From NCBI GenBank assembly GCA_028280505.1, contig JANQLO010000059.1, positions 1 to 33,010 of the forward strand: DNA of 33,010 bases, read 5' to 3'. Shown one piece after another: positions 17,271 through 25,894 of the stretch. The DNA is from Chromatiales bacterium. Lineage in GTDB: Bacteria; Pseudomonadota; Gammaproteobacteria; Chromatiales; Chromatiaceae. The notes beneath the pieces are model-generated. The model worked only from the letters and a program-made list of their open reading frames with translations. It made no database searches and was not told the origin of the DNA. The position numbers and the translations under genes are program-made. Position 1 is the first letter of the stretch. Each line of letters starts with the position of its first letter.

Positions 17271-18380
17271 CTACGCGCGCTGTCTGTCCGGCTCGGCGGT
17301 CCAATACATGTTGTCGCCGATGCGCTTGAGCAGGGTTTCCACGTCTTGCTTGTTTAGATCGCCGATGGTGCCGATCCGGAAACAATCGGCATCGGTTACC
17401 TTCCCCGGGTAAATGACGAACCCGTTCTTTTTCAGCAGATCGTAGAAACGGGAGAAGCTGAAAGCCGGATGCTCGGGGTAAAGGAAGGTCGTAATGATCG
17501 GGGAATGGTATCGATCCTCCAAAAGGGTTTTGAACCCGAGGTTGCGCATCCCCTCGACGAGTACCCGGTGGTTCTCGAGATAACGTCGATGGCGTGCCCC
17601 GATGCCGCCTTCTTCACCCAGTTCTTCCAATGCCCGGTGAAAGGCACGTACGACATGGGTGGGGGAGGTGAAGCGCCATTTGCCGCCATGTTCCTCCATG
17701 GTGCGCCATTGTTGGTACATGTCCAAAGACAGTGATCGGGCGCGTCCTTCCAGTTTTTCCATCTCCGTCGTTTTTGCGCAGATGAATCCGAAACCGGGTA
17801 CGCCCTGGATGCATTTGTTCGCGGAGCTGATCAGAAAATCGATACCCAGTGCGCCCATGTCGATGGGGATACCGCCGAAACTGCTCATGGCATCGACGAT
17901 GAACAGGCGCTGGTGTTTTTCTACGATTGTCGAGACCGCATGCAAGTCGTTCAGTCGACCCGTGGTGGTTTCACAATGCACCATTGCGACATGCGAGATT
18001 TCACTGTCATCGCTCAGTGCCTCGTTGACCCGAGTCGTATCGATTGCCCCCAGTTCGCTGAAATTCAGGGTGCTGTGCGGGATACGAAGATAGCGGGCGA
18101 TCTCCTCGATACGTTCACCATAGGCGCCATTGGCCAGGATCAGCAGTTTGTCGTTTGCGCCTAAAGTCGTACCGATGACCGATTCGACGGCGGCGGTTCC
18201 GCTGCCTTGCATCAGTACACTGGTGTAACCCGGCGCCGGCGTTGCCAAGCGAACCAGTTCTCGGCGAATCGCTTGCACGATGTCGTTATAGTCGCAATCC
18301 CATGTACTCCAGTCCTGGAGCATGGTGGACTTGACGCTTTGGGTGGTCGTAATCGGGCCGGGGGTGAGCAGTTTGTACAT
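17271..18380 (-). CDS. phnW: 2-aminoethylphosphonate:pyruvate transaminase
   Basis: PLP enzyme of 369 aa in fold-type I, class V. It converts 2-aminoethylphosphonate plus pyruvate to phosphonoacetaldehyde plus L-alanine. The N-terminus KLLTPGPITTTQSVK, the MQGSGTAAVE cofactor loop, the VDAMSSFGG aspartate and SSANKCIQGVPGFGF with PLP lysine K189 are the PhnW pattern. Start is ATG 18380, with a possible PhnR operator 26 bp upstream. Divergent from phnR and upstream of ald. Its product is the substrate of PhnX encoded at 25056. Length and motifs are complete. Confidence 0.96.
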   Translation of the reverse strand: MYKLLTPGPITTTQSVKSTMLQDWSTWDCDYNDIVQAIRRELVRLATPAPGYTSVLMQGSGTAAVESVIGTTLGANDKLLILANGAYGERIEEIARYLRIPHSTLNFSELGAIDTTRVNEALSDDSEISHVAMVHCETTTGRLNDLHAVSTIVEKHQRLFIVDAMSSFGGIPIDMGALGIDFLISSANKCIQGVPGFGFICAKTTEMEKLEGRARSLSLDMYQQWRTMEEHGGKWRFTSPTHVVRAFHRALEELGEEGGIGARHRRYLENHRVLVEGMRNLGFKTLLEDRYHSPIITTFLYPEHPAFSFSRFYDLLKKNGFVIYPGKVTDADCFRIGTIGDLNKQDVETLLKRIGDNMYWTAEPDRQRA

Positions 18381-18406
18381 GGCGTTTGTTACTCAAATGT
18401 TTCAAA

Positions 18407-18420
18407 CTGGTCTATACCAG
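18407..18420. promoter_or_regulatory. Probable PhnR operator at phnW/phnR
   Basis: CTGGTCTATACCAG is a near-perfect palindrome; only the centre pair positions break symmetry. Its core GTCTATAC fits the GTmTAkAC pattern of HutC-type GntR regulators, and it repeats the palindrome at 19361-19378. It lies 26 bp before phnW and 86 bp before phnR, overlapping a TATAGA on the leftward strand that could be the phnW -10 element, so repression of phnW is plausible. Confidence 0.68.
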
Positions 18421-18506
18421 ATAGAGAAAGTGTGTGCCCAAGATCGGATGATGTCAATAAGAAAGTGGCGCTTTGTTAGAATCACACGTTTTTATTCGAC
18501 CTGCCA

Positions 18507-19217
18507 ATGAACGACCAGAACAAGCAATATCTTCAGATACGCAACCAGCTGGTGGCAGCGTTGGCTGCCGAACGTTTCAAGGCCCAAAGCAAGTTGCCGT
18601 CGGAACGTGAACTCAGCGAACGCTATGGTTGTACTCGCGTTACGGTAAGAGAGGCCTTGATGCAAATGGAAGCCGAAGGCCTGATCTATCGAAGAAATCG
18701 TCGGGGCTGGTTCGTGACCCCGCCTAGGCTCGTTTTTTCGCCGACCAGAAAACTTAACTTTATGCAGATGGTCGATGAGCAGAATCGGCAAGGTGAGACG
18801 CGGGTGGCATCTGCAGAGGTGGTCATTGGCGATGCGGATACGTGTTGCGAGCTGATGTTGGTGCCAGGCGAAAAAATATATGAAATCATAAGGATAAGAT
18901 CACTCGAAGGTCGGCCTGTTTTATACGAATTCATCTACCTCAGTCAAAGTCGCTTCCCCGATCTGTTGGACCAGCCCTTGGCGCAGTCGCTGACTGTTTT
19001 ACTCCAGGATCACTATGGTGAGCGGATTGCCAGGGAGCAGATTCGTATTACGAGTGCCACCATCGACCCCCGGGCCACGGAGGCCTTGGAGGTATTGCCC
19101 GGCAGGTCCGGCGTTTGTATTCGAAGATGCCGCTTGAATCCCAAAGGCGAGCCTGTGGAGAGGGATGTCGAATACTGGCTCAGCGATGCCATCGAGGTGC
19201 AGGTGGATACGCACTAG
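18507..19217 (+). CDS. phnR: GntR-family (HutC subfamily) phosphonate-utilisation regulator
   Basis: Transcription factor of 236 aa. The N-terminal winged helix-turn-helix (about 5-72) has LPSERELSERYGCTRVTVREALMQME and GLIYRRNRRGWFV. The C-terminal UTRA ligand domain (about 90-232) contains EIIRIRSLEGRPVLYEFIYL. The family and its place between phnW and the AEP transport genes identify it as PhnR. The effector is probably AEP or phosphonoacetaldehyde, which is inferred. Two similar palindromes in this locus are likely binding sites. A TAGAAT at 18477-18482 may be its -10 element, and the ribosome-binding site before ATG 18507 is weak. Confidence 0.88.
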   Translation: MNDQNKQYLQIRNQLVAALAAERFKAQSKLPSERELSERYGCTRVTVREALMQMEAEGLIYRRNRRGWFVTPPRLVFSPTRKLNFMQMVDEQNRQGETRVASAEVVIGDADTCCELMLVPGEKIYEIIRIRSLEGRPVLYEFIYLSQSRFPDLLDQPLAQSLTVLLQDHYGERIAREQIRITSATIDPRATEALEVLPGRSGVCIRRCRLNPKGEPVERDVEYWLSDAIEVQVDTH

Positions 19218-19360
19218 CCGGTGGCCCCTCTGGCGCTGTCGCGACATCGTTCGCCGCAAATCGGTGTGTCGATTCCTGTTTGACGCACCAGACCGGTTTT
19301 GTCGGCCTATCCGGAAGACGCTTCATAAAGCTGTCACATTGCACCTCTATTATTTCCAAC

Positions 19361-19378
19361 ATCTGGTCTAGACCAGAT
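19361..19378. promoter_or_regulatory. Probable PhnR operator of the pbfA-phnS2T2U2-phnX operon
   Basis: ATCTGGTCTAGACCAGAT is a perfect 18 bp palindrome. Its core TGGTCTAGACCA matches the site at 18407-18420 at 11 of 12 bases and fits the HutC-subfamily pattern GTmTAkAC. It sits in the 312 bp gap after phnR, 38 bp before the leader ORF start at 19417. A TTGCAC at 19339-19344 could be part of the promoter, but no clear -10 element was found. Confidence 0.72.
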
Positions 19379-19416
19379 ATGTCAATGCCGTTACAAACTA
19401 CAGGAGTATCGGCTTG

Positions 19417-19533
19417 ATGCGGTTGTGTGGGTGGTGCAGTTCCGGTCGTTTTGGGTGCCGTCGCTTGCGGCTTGAAACCGACCCTCGGCCTATCGCTTGT
19501 TGCTTGCCTGGGGATGCCGGTCAGTCGCTATGA
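19417..19533 (+). CDS. Cysteine-rich 38-aa leader ORF overlapping pbfA
   Basis: ATG 19417 has AGGAG (19402-19406) ten bases upstream, the best ribosome-binding site in this stretch. The frame runs to a TGA at 19531-19533 that overlaps the pbfA ATG (ATGA). The peptide is basic in its first half and has five cysteines: C4, C7, C14 and the pair C28-C29. pbfA itself has only a weak ribosome-binding sequence, so translation of the leader may deliver ribosomes to pbfA by coupling. No homologue is known to me. It could also be a chance frame, or its first half could be a misplaced pbfA start. Confidence 0.42.
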   Translation: MRLCGWCSSGRFGCRRLRLETDPRPIACCLPGDAGQSL

Positions 19534-20909
19534 ACGAGAGCTACGCACCCCGTCACGAAGGGGATATCAATCAAACGGCGGGCCGCCGGGCATGGCAGCA
19601 ACGCTGGGTCGGCGAGGCGTCGCTGGGTCTGTTGCATCGTGACGAGACCGCATTCATACATCAGTCGTTGTCCACGCCTTGCCTGACGGCGGTGCAGCAT
19701 GCCGACGGCGTTTGGTTGCAGGACCTCGAAGGCAAACGTTATCTGGATTTTCACGGCAACAGCGTCCATCACCTCGGGTACGGCCATCCGCGTGTTGTCG
19801 ATGCGATCAAGACTCAACTCGATACACTCAGTTTTTGTCCTCGACGCTTCACCAACGAAAGTACCGTCTTGCTGGCGGAGCGGTTGGTCGAGCTGTCGCT
19901 GATCGAACGTGGTCGCGTGCTGTTTACGACCGGTGGCTCGGATGCCATAGAGGTTGCGTTGAAGTTGGCACGCCTGGCGACCGGGCGTTTCAAGACGCTC
20001 TCGTTTTGGGATGCCTTCCACGGTGCCGGTTTCGGTGCGAGCACGGTCGGCGGTGAATCCACCTTTCGGGGTTATGGTCTCGGGCCCTTGTTGCCCGGGG
20101 CGGAACATGTTGCTCCGTTTGCCTGTTATCGGTGCCCCTATGGGCACGATGTCGATGAGGATGGCAAGCCCGACTTGCAACGATGCGGTATGGCCTGTGC
20201 CGAAATGATCGGCTATGTGCTGGAGAAAGAAGGCGATATTGCCGCCCTGGTTGCCGAACCCGTACGTGCCGTTCCCTATGTGCCGCCGCCCGGTTTTTGG
20301 GAGCGGGTACGCGAACTCTGCGATCAACACGGCACTTTGCTGATTTTCGACGAGATACCGAACGGATTGGGCAAGACCGGCCGTTGGTTTGCCGCCCAGC
20401 ATTTCGACGTGGAACCCGATATCTGCGTTGTCGGTAAATCCTTGGGGGGCGGGGTGCTGCCCATCGCCGCCGTGATCGCCAAAGACGCACTCAATGTCGC
20501 CGGTCAGATCGCCGTCGGTCATTACACCCACGAAAAGAATCCCGTTACCGCGGCAGCGGCATTGGCGACGCTCGACACCATCGAGCGGGAAGGCCTTGTC
20601 GGCAATGCCGAGGCGATGGGCACCTATGCCTTGTCGCGTATGAGGGCGTTGAAGGCGCGACACGAACTCATCGGCGATGTACGGGGTCTGGGTTTGTCGC
20701 TGGGGATCGAACTGATTGTCGACCCGGTGACGCGCGAACCCAACCACGTACTGGCCGAGAAGGTTCTCTACAAGGCGTTGAGTCGGGGTCTGAGTTTCAA
20801 GACCTCCATGGGCAATGTCCTGACGCTTTCACCGCCTTTGATCGTTACCAAGGAGCACATCGATACGGCATTGGACGTCATCGATGAGGCCCTGGGTGAC
20901 GCGCAATGA
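19530..20909 (+). CDS. pbfA: Class III aminotransferase-fold PLP enzyme, probable (R)-1-hydroxy-2-aminoethylphosphonate ammonia-lyase (PbfA-like)
   Basis: 459 aa, fold-type I PLP protein. It shows FTTGGSDAIEVALKLAR (cofactor phosphate loop), FWDAFHGAGFGAS, D274 in IFDEIPNGLGKTGRW, and Schiff-base lysine K303 in VVGKSLGGGVLP. A segment at 199-223 carries four cysteines (CYRCP..RCGMAC). In phosphonate loci with phnW and phnX, such proteins have been shown to act as lyases (PbfA) that convert (R)-1-hydroxy-2-aminoethylphosphonate to phosphonoacetaldehyde and ammonia. The assignment here rests on neighbourhood and general motifs, so a true aminotransferase is not excluded. A longer frame begins at TTG 19497. 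ATG 19530 is preferred because it overlaps the leader ORF stop. Confidence 0.72.
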   Translation: MNESYAPRHEGDINQTAGRRAWQQRWVGEASLGLLHRDETAFIHQSLSTPCLTAVQHADGVWLQDLEGKRYLDFHGNSVHHLGYGHPRVVDAIKTQLDTLSFCPRRFTNESTVLLAERLVELSLIERGRVLFTTGGSDAIEVALKLARLATGRFKTLSFWDAFHGAGFGASTVGGESTFRGYGLGPLLPGAEHVAPFACYRCPYGHDVDEDGKPDLQRCGMACAEMIGYVLEKEGDIAALVAEPVRAVPYVPPPGFWERVRELCDQHGTLLIFDEIPNGLGKTGRWFAAQHFDVEPDICVVGKSLGGGVLPIAAVIAKDALNVAGQIAVGHYTHEKNPVTAAAALATLDTIEREGLVGNAEAMGTYALSRMRALKARHELIGDVRGLGLSLGIELIVDPVTREPNHVLAEKVLYKALSRGLSFKTSMGNVLTLSPPLIVTKEHIDTALDVIDEALGDAQ

Positions 20910-20982
20910 ACAGATCACCGATATTTTTCAATCGCCGCCATCGATCCGACGAGGGTGGCACATCGCTGGGAGTCAATGAGTC

Positions 20983-22011
20983 ATGAAGAACCTCTTTAGA
21001 TCTGCACTGGTATCGACAGCGGCTGCGCTGTTGTTATCGACGGGTATCGCTTATGCGAAAACCGACCTGCTCGTCTACACGGCCATCGAGGCCGACGAAT
21101 TGCCGATGTTCAAGAAGGCATTCGAATCGAAACATCGTGATATCCGTATCAAATGGGTCCGCGATTCGACCGGAATCATTACCTCGAAGTTGCTGGCGGA
21201 AAAGCAGAATCCGCAAGCCGATATCGTTTGGGGACTGGCGGCGACCAGTCTGATGGTGTTGGACAACGAAGGTTATTTCGAGGCCTATGCCCCAAAGGGT
21301 TCCGAGTCCCTGGACAAGCGTTTCATCGATGAGGCGGCTCCCCCTCGTTGGGTAGGTCAGCGCGCATGGTTGGCTGCGATTTGCGTCAACGAAAAAGAGA
21401 TTGCCAAAAAGGGTGTGCTGGCACCTACCGGTTGGAAAGACCTGACCAAGCCGGAATACAAGGGCATGGTGGTGATGCCGAATCCCAACAGCTCCGGCAC
21501 GGGGTTTCTCGACGTTTCCGCATGGCTGCAGATGTGGGGTGAGGACGAGGGCTGGAAGTACATGGATGCCCTGCACCAGAACATCGCCTGGTACACCCAT
21601 TCCGGCTCCAAGCCTTGCAAGCAGGCGGCGGCCGGTGAGATTCCCATCGGTGTTTCCTTTGCCTATCGCGGTGCCAAGTCCAAAAAGCGCGGTGCGCCTT
21701 TGATCATCGTTGCGCCGGAAGAGGGTGTCGGCTGGGACATCGAGGCGATGGGAATCGTCAAAGGGGCGAAGAACGCCGAGGCCGCGAAAGCTTTCGCCGA
21801 CTGGTCCGTCAGTCGGGAGGCCAATGAGCTGTACAACAAGGCCATGGCGGTCGTTGCGATGCCGGGTGTCGCCAAGCCGGTGGAGTTTTTCCCCGAGGGT
21901 ATCGAGGAAAAGATGATCGAGAACGATTTCAAATGGGCGGCACGGGAAAGAGTACGCATTTTGGATGAATGGCGCCGACGCTATGACGCCAAGAGCTTAC
22001 CCAAAAAGTAA
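20983..22011 (+). CDS. phnS2: 2-aminoethylphosphonate ABC transporter, periplasmic binding protein (PhnS2-like)
   Basis: Extracellular solute-binding protein of 342 aa. It begins with a signal peptide (about 1-25, MKNLFRSALV..GIAYA, likely cut before KTDLL). The mature protein LLVYTAIEADELPMFKKAFE and the later segments LAATSLMVLDNEGYFE and NPNSSGTGFLDVSAW are of the iron/putrescine/AEP-binding group. AEP specificity is inferred from phnW, phnX and the two-in-one permease. GGGAG lies about ten bases before ATG 20983. Two short stem-loops follow its stop. It lies 73 bp after pbfA. Confidence 0.9.
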   Translation: MKNLFRSALVSTAAALLLSTGIAYAKTDLLVYTAIEADELPMFKKAFESKHRDIRIKWVRDSTGIITSKLLAEKQNPQADIVWGLAATSLMVLDNEGYFEAYAPKGSESLDKRFIDEAAPPRWVGQRAWLAAICVNEKEIAKKGVLAPTGWKDLTKPEYKGMVVMPNPNSSGTGFLDVSAWLQMWGEDEGWKYMDALHQNIAWYTHSGSKPCKQAAAGEIPIGVSFAYRGAKSKKRGAPLIIVAPEEGVGWDIEAMGIVKGAKNAEAAKAFADWSVSREANELYNKAMAVVAMPGVAKPVEFFPEGIEEKMIENDFKWAARERVRILDEWRRRYDAKSLPKK

Positions 22012-22023
22012 CTGATAGCCGCT

Positions 22024-22066
22024 TCGGCCAAGGACGGCCGACCGGAGCTGCACACGGCGGTCCGGT
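22024..22066 (+). other. Stem-loops after phnS2
   Basis: TCGGCC/GGCCGA (22024-22029 and 22036-22041, 6 base loop) is followed by ACCGGA/TCCGGT (22041-22046 and 22061-22066). No T run follows. Hairpins directly after a binding-protein gene often protect its mRNA and give it higher expression than the membrane components. That is the likely meaning here. Confidence 0.4.
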
Positions 22067-22103
22067 TTCCGAATATGGAATCGGTTCGTCTGGAGAACGA
22101 TCA

Positions 22104-23195
22104 ATGGCCGAGAATGCTGAGCCTTATTTGAAGATCCGTCGTCTCACGAAGCAATTCGGTGATTTCACGGCGATAAGCGATGTCGATCTCGACATCCAGG
22201 AAGGCGAATTCGTGTGTTTTCTCGGTCCGTCCGGGTGTGGCAAGACCACCTTGCTGCGGGCGATTGCCGGTCTGGATATCCAGACCTTCGGGTCGATCGA
22301 ACAAAACGGTAAGGATGTCTCGGGTCTGCCGCCGGCGGAACGTGATTTCGGTATCGTGTTTCAGTCGTATGCCTTGTTCCCCAATATGACGGTCTATCGG
22401 AATATCGCATACGGTCTGGAAAACATCGGCACACCCAAGCGCGAAACGAAACAGCGGGTCGGTGAGCTGTTGGAAATGGTCGGTCTCGAGGATCAGGCCG
22501 CCAAATACCCTGCGCAGCTGTCCGGTGGGCAGCAACAGCGTGTGGCGTTCGCGCGCGCCCTGGCGACCAAGCCCGGCCTGTTGTTGCTCGACGAGCCCTT
22601 GTCGGCATTGGATGCGAAAGTGCGTGCGCATCTGCGTCAGGAAATGAAGGATCTGCAGCATCAGCTGGGCGTCACCACGATCATGGTGACGCACGATCAG
22701 GAAGAGGCTTTGACCATGGCGGACCGGATCGTCGTCATGTCGCAGGGGGCGATCGAGCAGGTCGGCGCGCCGGCCGACGTCTATCGTGAGCCCGGTTCCC
22801 GTTTCGTGGCCGATTTCATCGGCACCATGAATTTTTTCGATGCCGAAGTCGTGGCGCCGGGTGTGCTGCGCTCGGGCGACGTGACGCTCGAAGCCCCGAA
22901 GCTCAACGGCACCCGAACGGGCACCCCTGTCACGGCCGCCATTCGTCCCGAGCAGATCAAGCTGGAGCATATCGATGCGCACAAACCCAATGTGATGCAG
23001 GCCGAGGTGCAGAGAATGGAATACCTCGGATCGAACTATCGGACGGATCTCAATCCGAGCGGCATGCGCGATTGTCTGCTGCGCGCGGATCTCTCGGCCG
23101 ATCTTTATCGCGAGCTCGGTCTCATGCCGGGACATTCCGTGAGTATGGCCCTGCCCGGGCCGGCCATTCATGTATTCCAAGACGGCCATGTCTGA
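22104..23195 (+). CDS. phnT2: 2-aminoethylphosphonate ABC transporter, ATP-binding protein (PhnT2-like)
   Basis: ABC ATPase of 363 aa. The order is Walker A GPSGCGKTT (41-49), Q-loop VFQSYALFPNMTV, signature LSGGQQQRVAFARAL, Walker B LLLLDEPLSALD and H-loop MVTHDQEEALTMADR, followed by a C-terminal TOBE-like regulatory region (about 235-363). This is the spermidine/putrescine/iron subgroup to which PhnT2 belongs. GGAGA precedes ATG 22104. The partners are the adjacent binding protein and the permease 75 bp downstream. Confidence 0.93.
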   Translation: MAENAEPYLKIRRLTKQFGDFTAISDVDLDIQEGEFVCFLGPSGCGKTTLLRAIAGLDIQTFGSIEQNGKDVSGLPPAERDFGIVFQSYALFPNMTVYRNIAYGLENIGTPKRETKQRVGELLEMVGLEDQAAKYPAQLSGGQQQRVAFARALATKPGLLLLDEPLSALDAKVRAHLRQEMKDLQHQLGVTTIMVTHDQEEALTMADRIVVMSQGAIEQVGAPADVYREPGSRFVADFIGTMNFFDAEVVAPGVLRSGDVTLEAPKLNGTRTGTPVTAAIRPEQIKLEHIDAHKPNVMQAEVQRMEYLGSNYRTDLNPSGMRDCLLRADLSADLYRELGLMPGHSVSMALPGPAIHVFQDGHV

Positions 23196-23270
23196 TCGAT
23201 TCGCCCTGTGTCGGACGGTTTTCGTGTCGCGACCGGTATGGGGTCTTGGTGACGTGATGGGCAATCGTTC

Positions 23271-25007
23271 GTGAACCAGCGCACCGCCATAGAGGCCGAC
23301 ATGCCAGCGACGCGTTTACCGGTCAGGCCCAAAACCGGTTCGGATGCATGGATGATGCGTGCCGGACTGCTGGTCATCGGGCTTTATCTGCTTTTGGGGG
23401 TCGTGTGGCCGCTTTGGGCCCTGTTGCAAAAAAGCTTTCAGGACACCGAGGGTAACTGGGTCGGGCTGTCGAATTTCGGGGCGTATTTCGCGGAGCCTGC
23501 GCTGGCCCAGTCGATCGGGAACAGTCTGTTCATCGCGACCACGGCCTCTCTTATCACCCTGGTATTGGCCTTCGGTTACGCTTATGCGCTGACACGCTCG
23601 GCGATGCCGTTCAAAACAACGTTCAAGACCCTTGCCTCCATACCCTTGCTGATGCCGTCGCTGTTGCCGGCGATCGCCTTGATTTACCTGTTCGGTAACC
23701 AGGGCCTGATGACCAATATGCTTTTGGGCATGGAGTCCGGTGAATCGTTCATCTATGGGCCGGTCGGCATCATTATGGGCGAGGTTTTTTTCGCCTTTCC
23801 CCATGCGTTCTTGATTATCTATATTGCGTTATCAACCGCCGATGCCCGGTTGTTCGAGGCGGCCGACGTCTTGCGCAGTTCCAGCTCGCGCACCTTTTTG
23901 AACGTGACCCTGCCCGGCGCGAAGTACGGTCTGATTTCCGCGTTCTTCGTCGCCTTCACATTGATCATTACCGACTTCGGCGTGCCCAAGGTCATCGGCG
24001 GTCAATACAACGTATTGGCGACGGACATTTACAAACAGGTCGTCGGCCGACAGGACTTCCAGATGGGGGCAGTGGTCGGACTATTGTTATTGATTCCGGC
24101 GGTGGTCGCCTTCGTGGCCGACCGTTGGGTGCAGGCCCAAAAGGGTTCGGTGGGCGTATCGTCGAAGGCGGTCATCTATCAACCGAAAAAGAACCGTCTT
24201 TTCGATACCTGGATGCTGGTGTATTGCACGGTGATCGCGACGATGCTGGTGGGTATCTTAATGGTGGCGGCCGCGGCGAGTTTGTTCACCTTCTGGCCTT
24301 ACGAGCTTTCGCTGTCGTTTAACAACTATCAGTTCGATATGTTCGACGGCGGAGGCTGGGAGGCATTCTGGAATTCCATCCGGATGGCGCTTTATACGGC
24401 GGTATTCGGCACGGCGCTGATATTCCTCGGTGCCTATTTCGTCGAAAAGACGCCGGGCTTCTTGCTCGGGCGTACCGCGTTGCATCTGCTTGCGATGCTG
24501 CCGCTCGCCGTGCCCGGCCTGGTACTGGGTTTGGCCTATGTCTTCTTCTTCAACGCGCCGGACAATCCGCTCGGTTTTCTTTACGCCACCATGGCGATCC
24601 TGGTAATCAGCACCATCAGCCATTTCTACACGGTGTGCCACCTCAGCGCGACGACGGCATTGAAGCAAATGGACCCGGAGTTCGAGGCCGTTTCCGCGTC
24701 GATGAAGGTGCCCGCCTGGAAGACCTTTTTCAAGGTTACGGTGCCGGTCGCCACGCCGGCCTTGCTGGATATTTTCATGTACCTGTTTCTCAATGCCATG
24801 ACGACCTTGTCGGCCGTGGTGTTTTTGTATTCGCCGGATACCGCGCTCGCATCGATTGCCGTGCTCAATATGGACGATGCGGGAGATATCGCCCCGGCCG
24901 CGGCCATGGGGATGATGATCGTCTACACGGCCATCGTTGCGCGCGTCCTGCATGCGGTCATTGCCCATTTCATTGTCAAACGCACCCAGACTTGGAGAGG
25001 CCGATAA
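23271..25007 (+). CDS. phnU2: 2-aminoethylphosphonate ABC transporter, fused permease (PhnU2-like)
   Basis: Inner-membrane permease of 578 aa made of two permease domains in one chain. Each half has about six hydrophobic helices and an EAA loop: EAADVLRSSSSRTFLNVTLPG in the first and EAVSASMKVPAWKTFFKVTVPV in the second. Two-domain permeases of this size are typical of PhnU2. The frame starts at GTG 23271. ATG 23301 has a better ribosome-binding site (AGAGG five bases upstream) and would give 568 aa. It ends 48 bp before phnX. Confidence 0.92.
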   Translation: MNQRTAIEADMPATRLPVRPKTGSDAWMMRAGLLVIGLYLLLGVVWPLWALLQKSFQDTEGNWVGLSNFGAYFAEPALAQSIGNSLFIATTASLITLVLAFGYAYALTRSAMPFKTTFKTLASIPLLMPSLLPAIALIYLFGNQGLMTNMLLGMESGESFIYGPVGIIMGEVFFAFPHAFLIIYIALSTADARLFEAADVLRSSSSRTFLNVTLPGAKYGLISAFFVAFTLIITDFGVPKVIGGQYNVLATDIYKQVVGRQDFQMGAVVGLLLLIPAVVAFVADRWVQAQKGSVGVSSKAVIYQPKKNRLFDTWMLVYCTVIATMLVGILMVAAAASLFTFWPYELSLSFNNYQFDMFDGGGWEAFWNSIRMALYTAVFGTALIFLGAYFVEKTPGFLLGRTALHLLAMLPLAVPGLVLGLAYVFFFNAPDNPLGFLYATMAILVISTISHFYTVCHLSATTALKQMDPEFEAVSASMKVPAWKTFFKVTVPVATPALLDIFMYLFLNAMTTLSAVVFLYSPDTALASIAVLNMDDAGDIAPAAAMGMMIVYTAIVARVLHAVIAHFIVKRTQTWRGR

Positions 25008-25055
25008 AGGCCGGGGTCTGTGTTGTACCCTACCGGATCTATCGAGGAGATTAGG

Positions 25056-25886
25056 ATGAGTTTCGTTTATGAACGCCGTTATGCGGGCCCGATTCAGGCA
25101 TTGATTTTCGATTGGGCCGGCACCCTTGTCGATTACGGCTCCCTAGCGCCGATTTTCGCATTGCGTCGGTTGTTCGAGGAAAACGGCGTACCGGTCTCGG
25201 TCGCCGAAGCGCGTGCGCCCATGGGGGCCGAGAAGTGGCTTCACATCCAAGCACTTTGCAGTATGGACGGTGTCAAGCAGCGTTGGGAGGCACAGCACGG
25301 CAGTGCGGCGAAGAAAGCGGATATCGATCGTTTGTACGAGCAGTATCTGCCGATGCAGCTCGAGACCATTGCGGAACGAACCGAGTTGATCGGCGGTGTG
25401 CCGACTGTATTGGAGAACATGCGCCGGCAGGGTATCAAGTTGGGCACGAACACCGGTTACTCTCGTCCGATGCTGGAGCCGATTCTTGCCGCGGCCGCGC
25501 AGCAGGGTTTCGTGCCCGATTCGTCGGTGTGTGCGACGGAGGTGTCGCGCGGCAGGCCTTATCCTTTCATGAGCTTCAGGAACATGATGGAAATGGAGAT
25601 CGAATCGGTTGCAGCCTGTGTCAAGGTCGACGATACGGCGACCGGTATCGAAGAGGGTTTGAACGCCGGGATGTGGACGGTTGCGGTCGCAGTCAGCGGG
25701 AACGAGACGGGTTTGAGCGAGGAAGATTGGCGGGCACTTCGCGAGGCGGAGCAGATCTCTCGTGCGGCCTCCGCGCATCGATCGATGCAACGTAGCGGGG
25801 CGCATTACGTACTCGACAGCGTCGCCGATCTGGAGCCGGTGATCGAAGAAATCGAAATGCGTATGCGGGCGGGCGAAAGGCCCTGA
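25056..25886 (+). CDS. phnX: Phosphonoacetaldehyde hydrolase (phosphonatase)
   Basis: HAD-superfamily hydrolase, 276 aa, that cleaves the C-P bond of phosphonoacetaldehyde to acetaldehyde and phosphate. Nucleophile D19 is in IFDWAGTLVDYG. K60 in GAEKWLHIQAL is at the place of the Schiff-base lysine of Bacillus PhnX. TNTGYSRPML and KVDDTATGIEEG are the later HAD motifs. ATG 25056 follows GAGGAGA at about seven bases; a longer frame from 25020 lacks this. It is last in the AEP operon and converges on nrdG with an 8 bp gap. Confidence 0.95.
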   Translation: MSFVYERRYAGPIQALIFDWAGTLVDYGSLAPIFALRRLFEENGVPVSVAEARAPMGAEKWLHIQALCSMDGVKQRWEAQHGSAAKKADIDRLYEQYLPMQLETIAERTELIGGVPTVLENMRRQGIKLGTNTGYSRPMLEPILAAAAQQGFVPDSSVCATEVSRGRPYPFMSFRNMMEMEIESVAACVKVDDTATGIEEGLNAGMWTVAVAVSGNETGLSEEDWRALREAEQISRAASAHRSMQRSGAHYVLDSVADLEPVIEEIEMRMRAGERP

Positions 25887-25894
25887 CGACATGC

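Noticed and set aside
19322-19350. CTGTCAC as half of a Pho box before the AEP operon
   Set aside because: The second half-site at the 11 bp period does not match, so PhoB control is not supported.
19521-20747. 408-codon frame antisense to pbfA
   Set aside because: It is a codon-bias shadow; the sense strand has clear PLP-enzyme motifs.
22101-23264. 387-codon frame antisense to phnT2
   Set aside because: The sense strand has every ABC ATPase motif. The antisense frame is Arg/His-rich without any domain and reflects codon bias.
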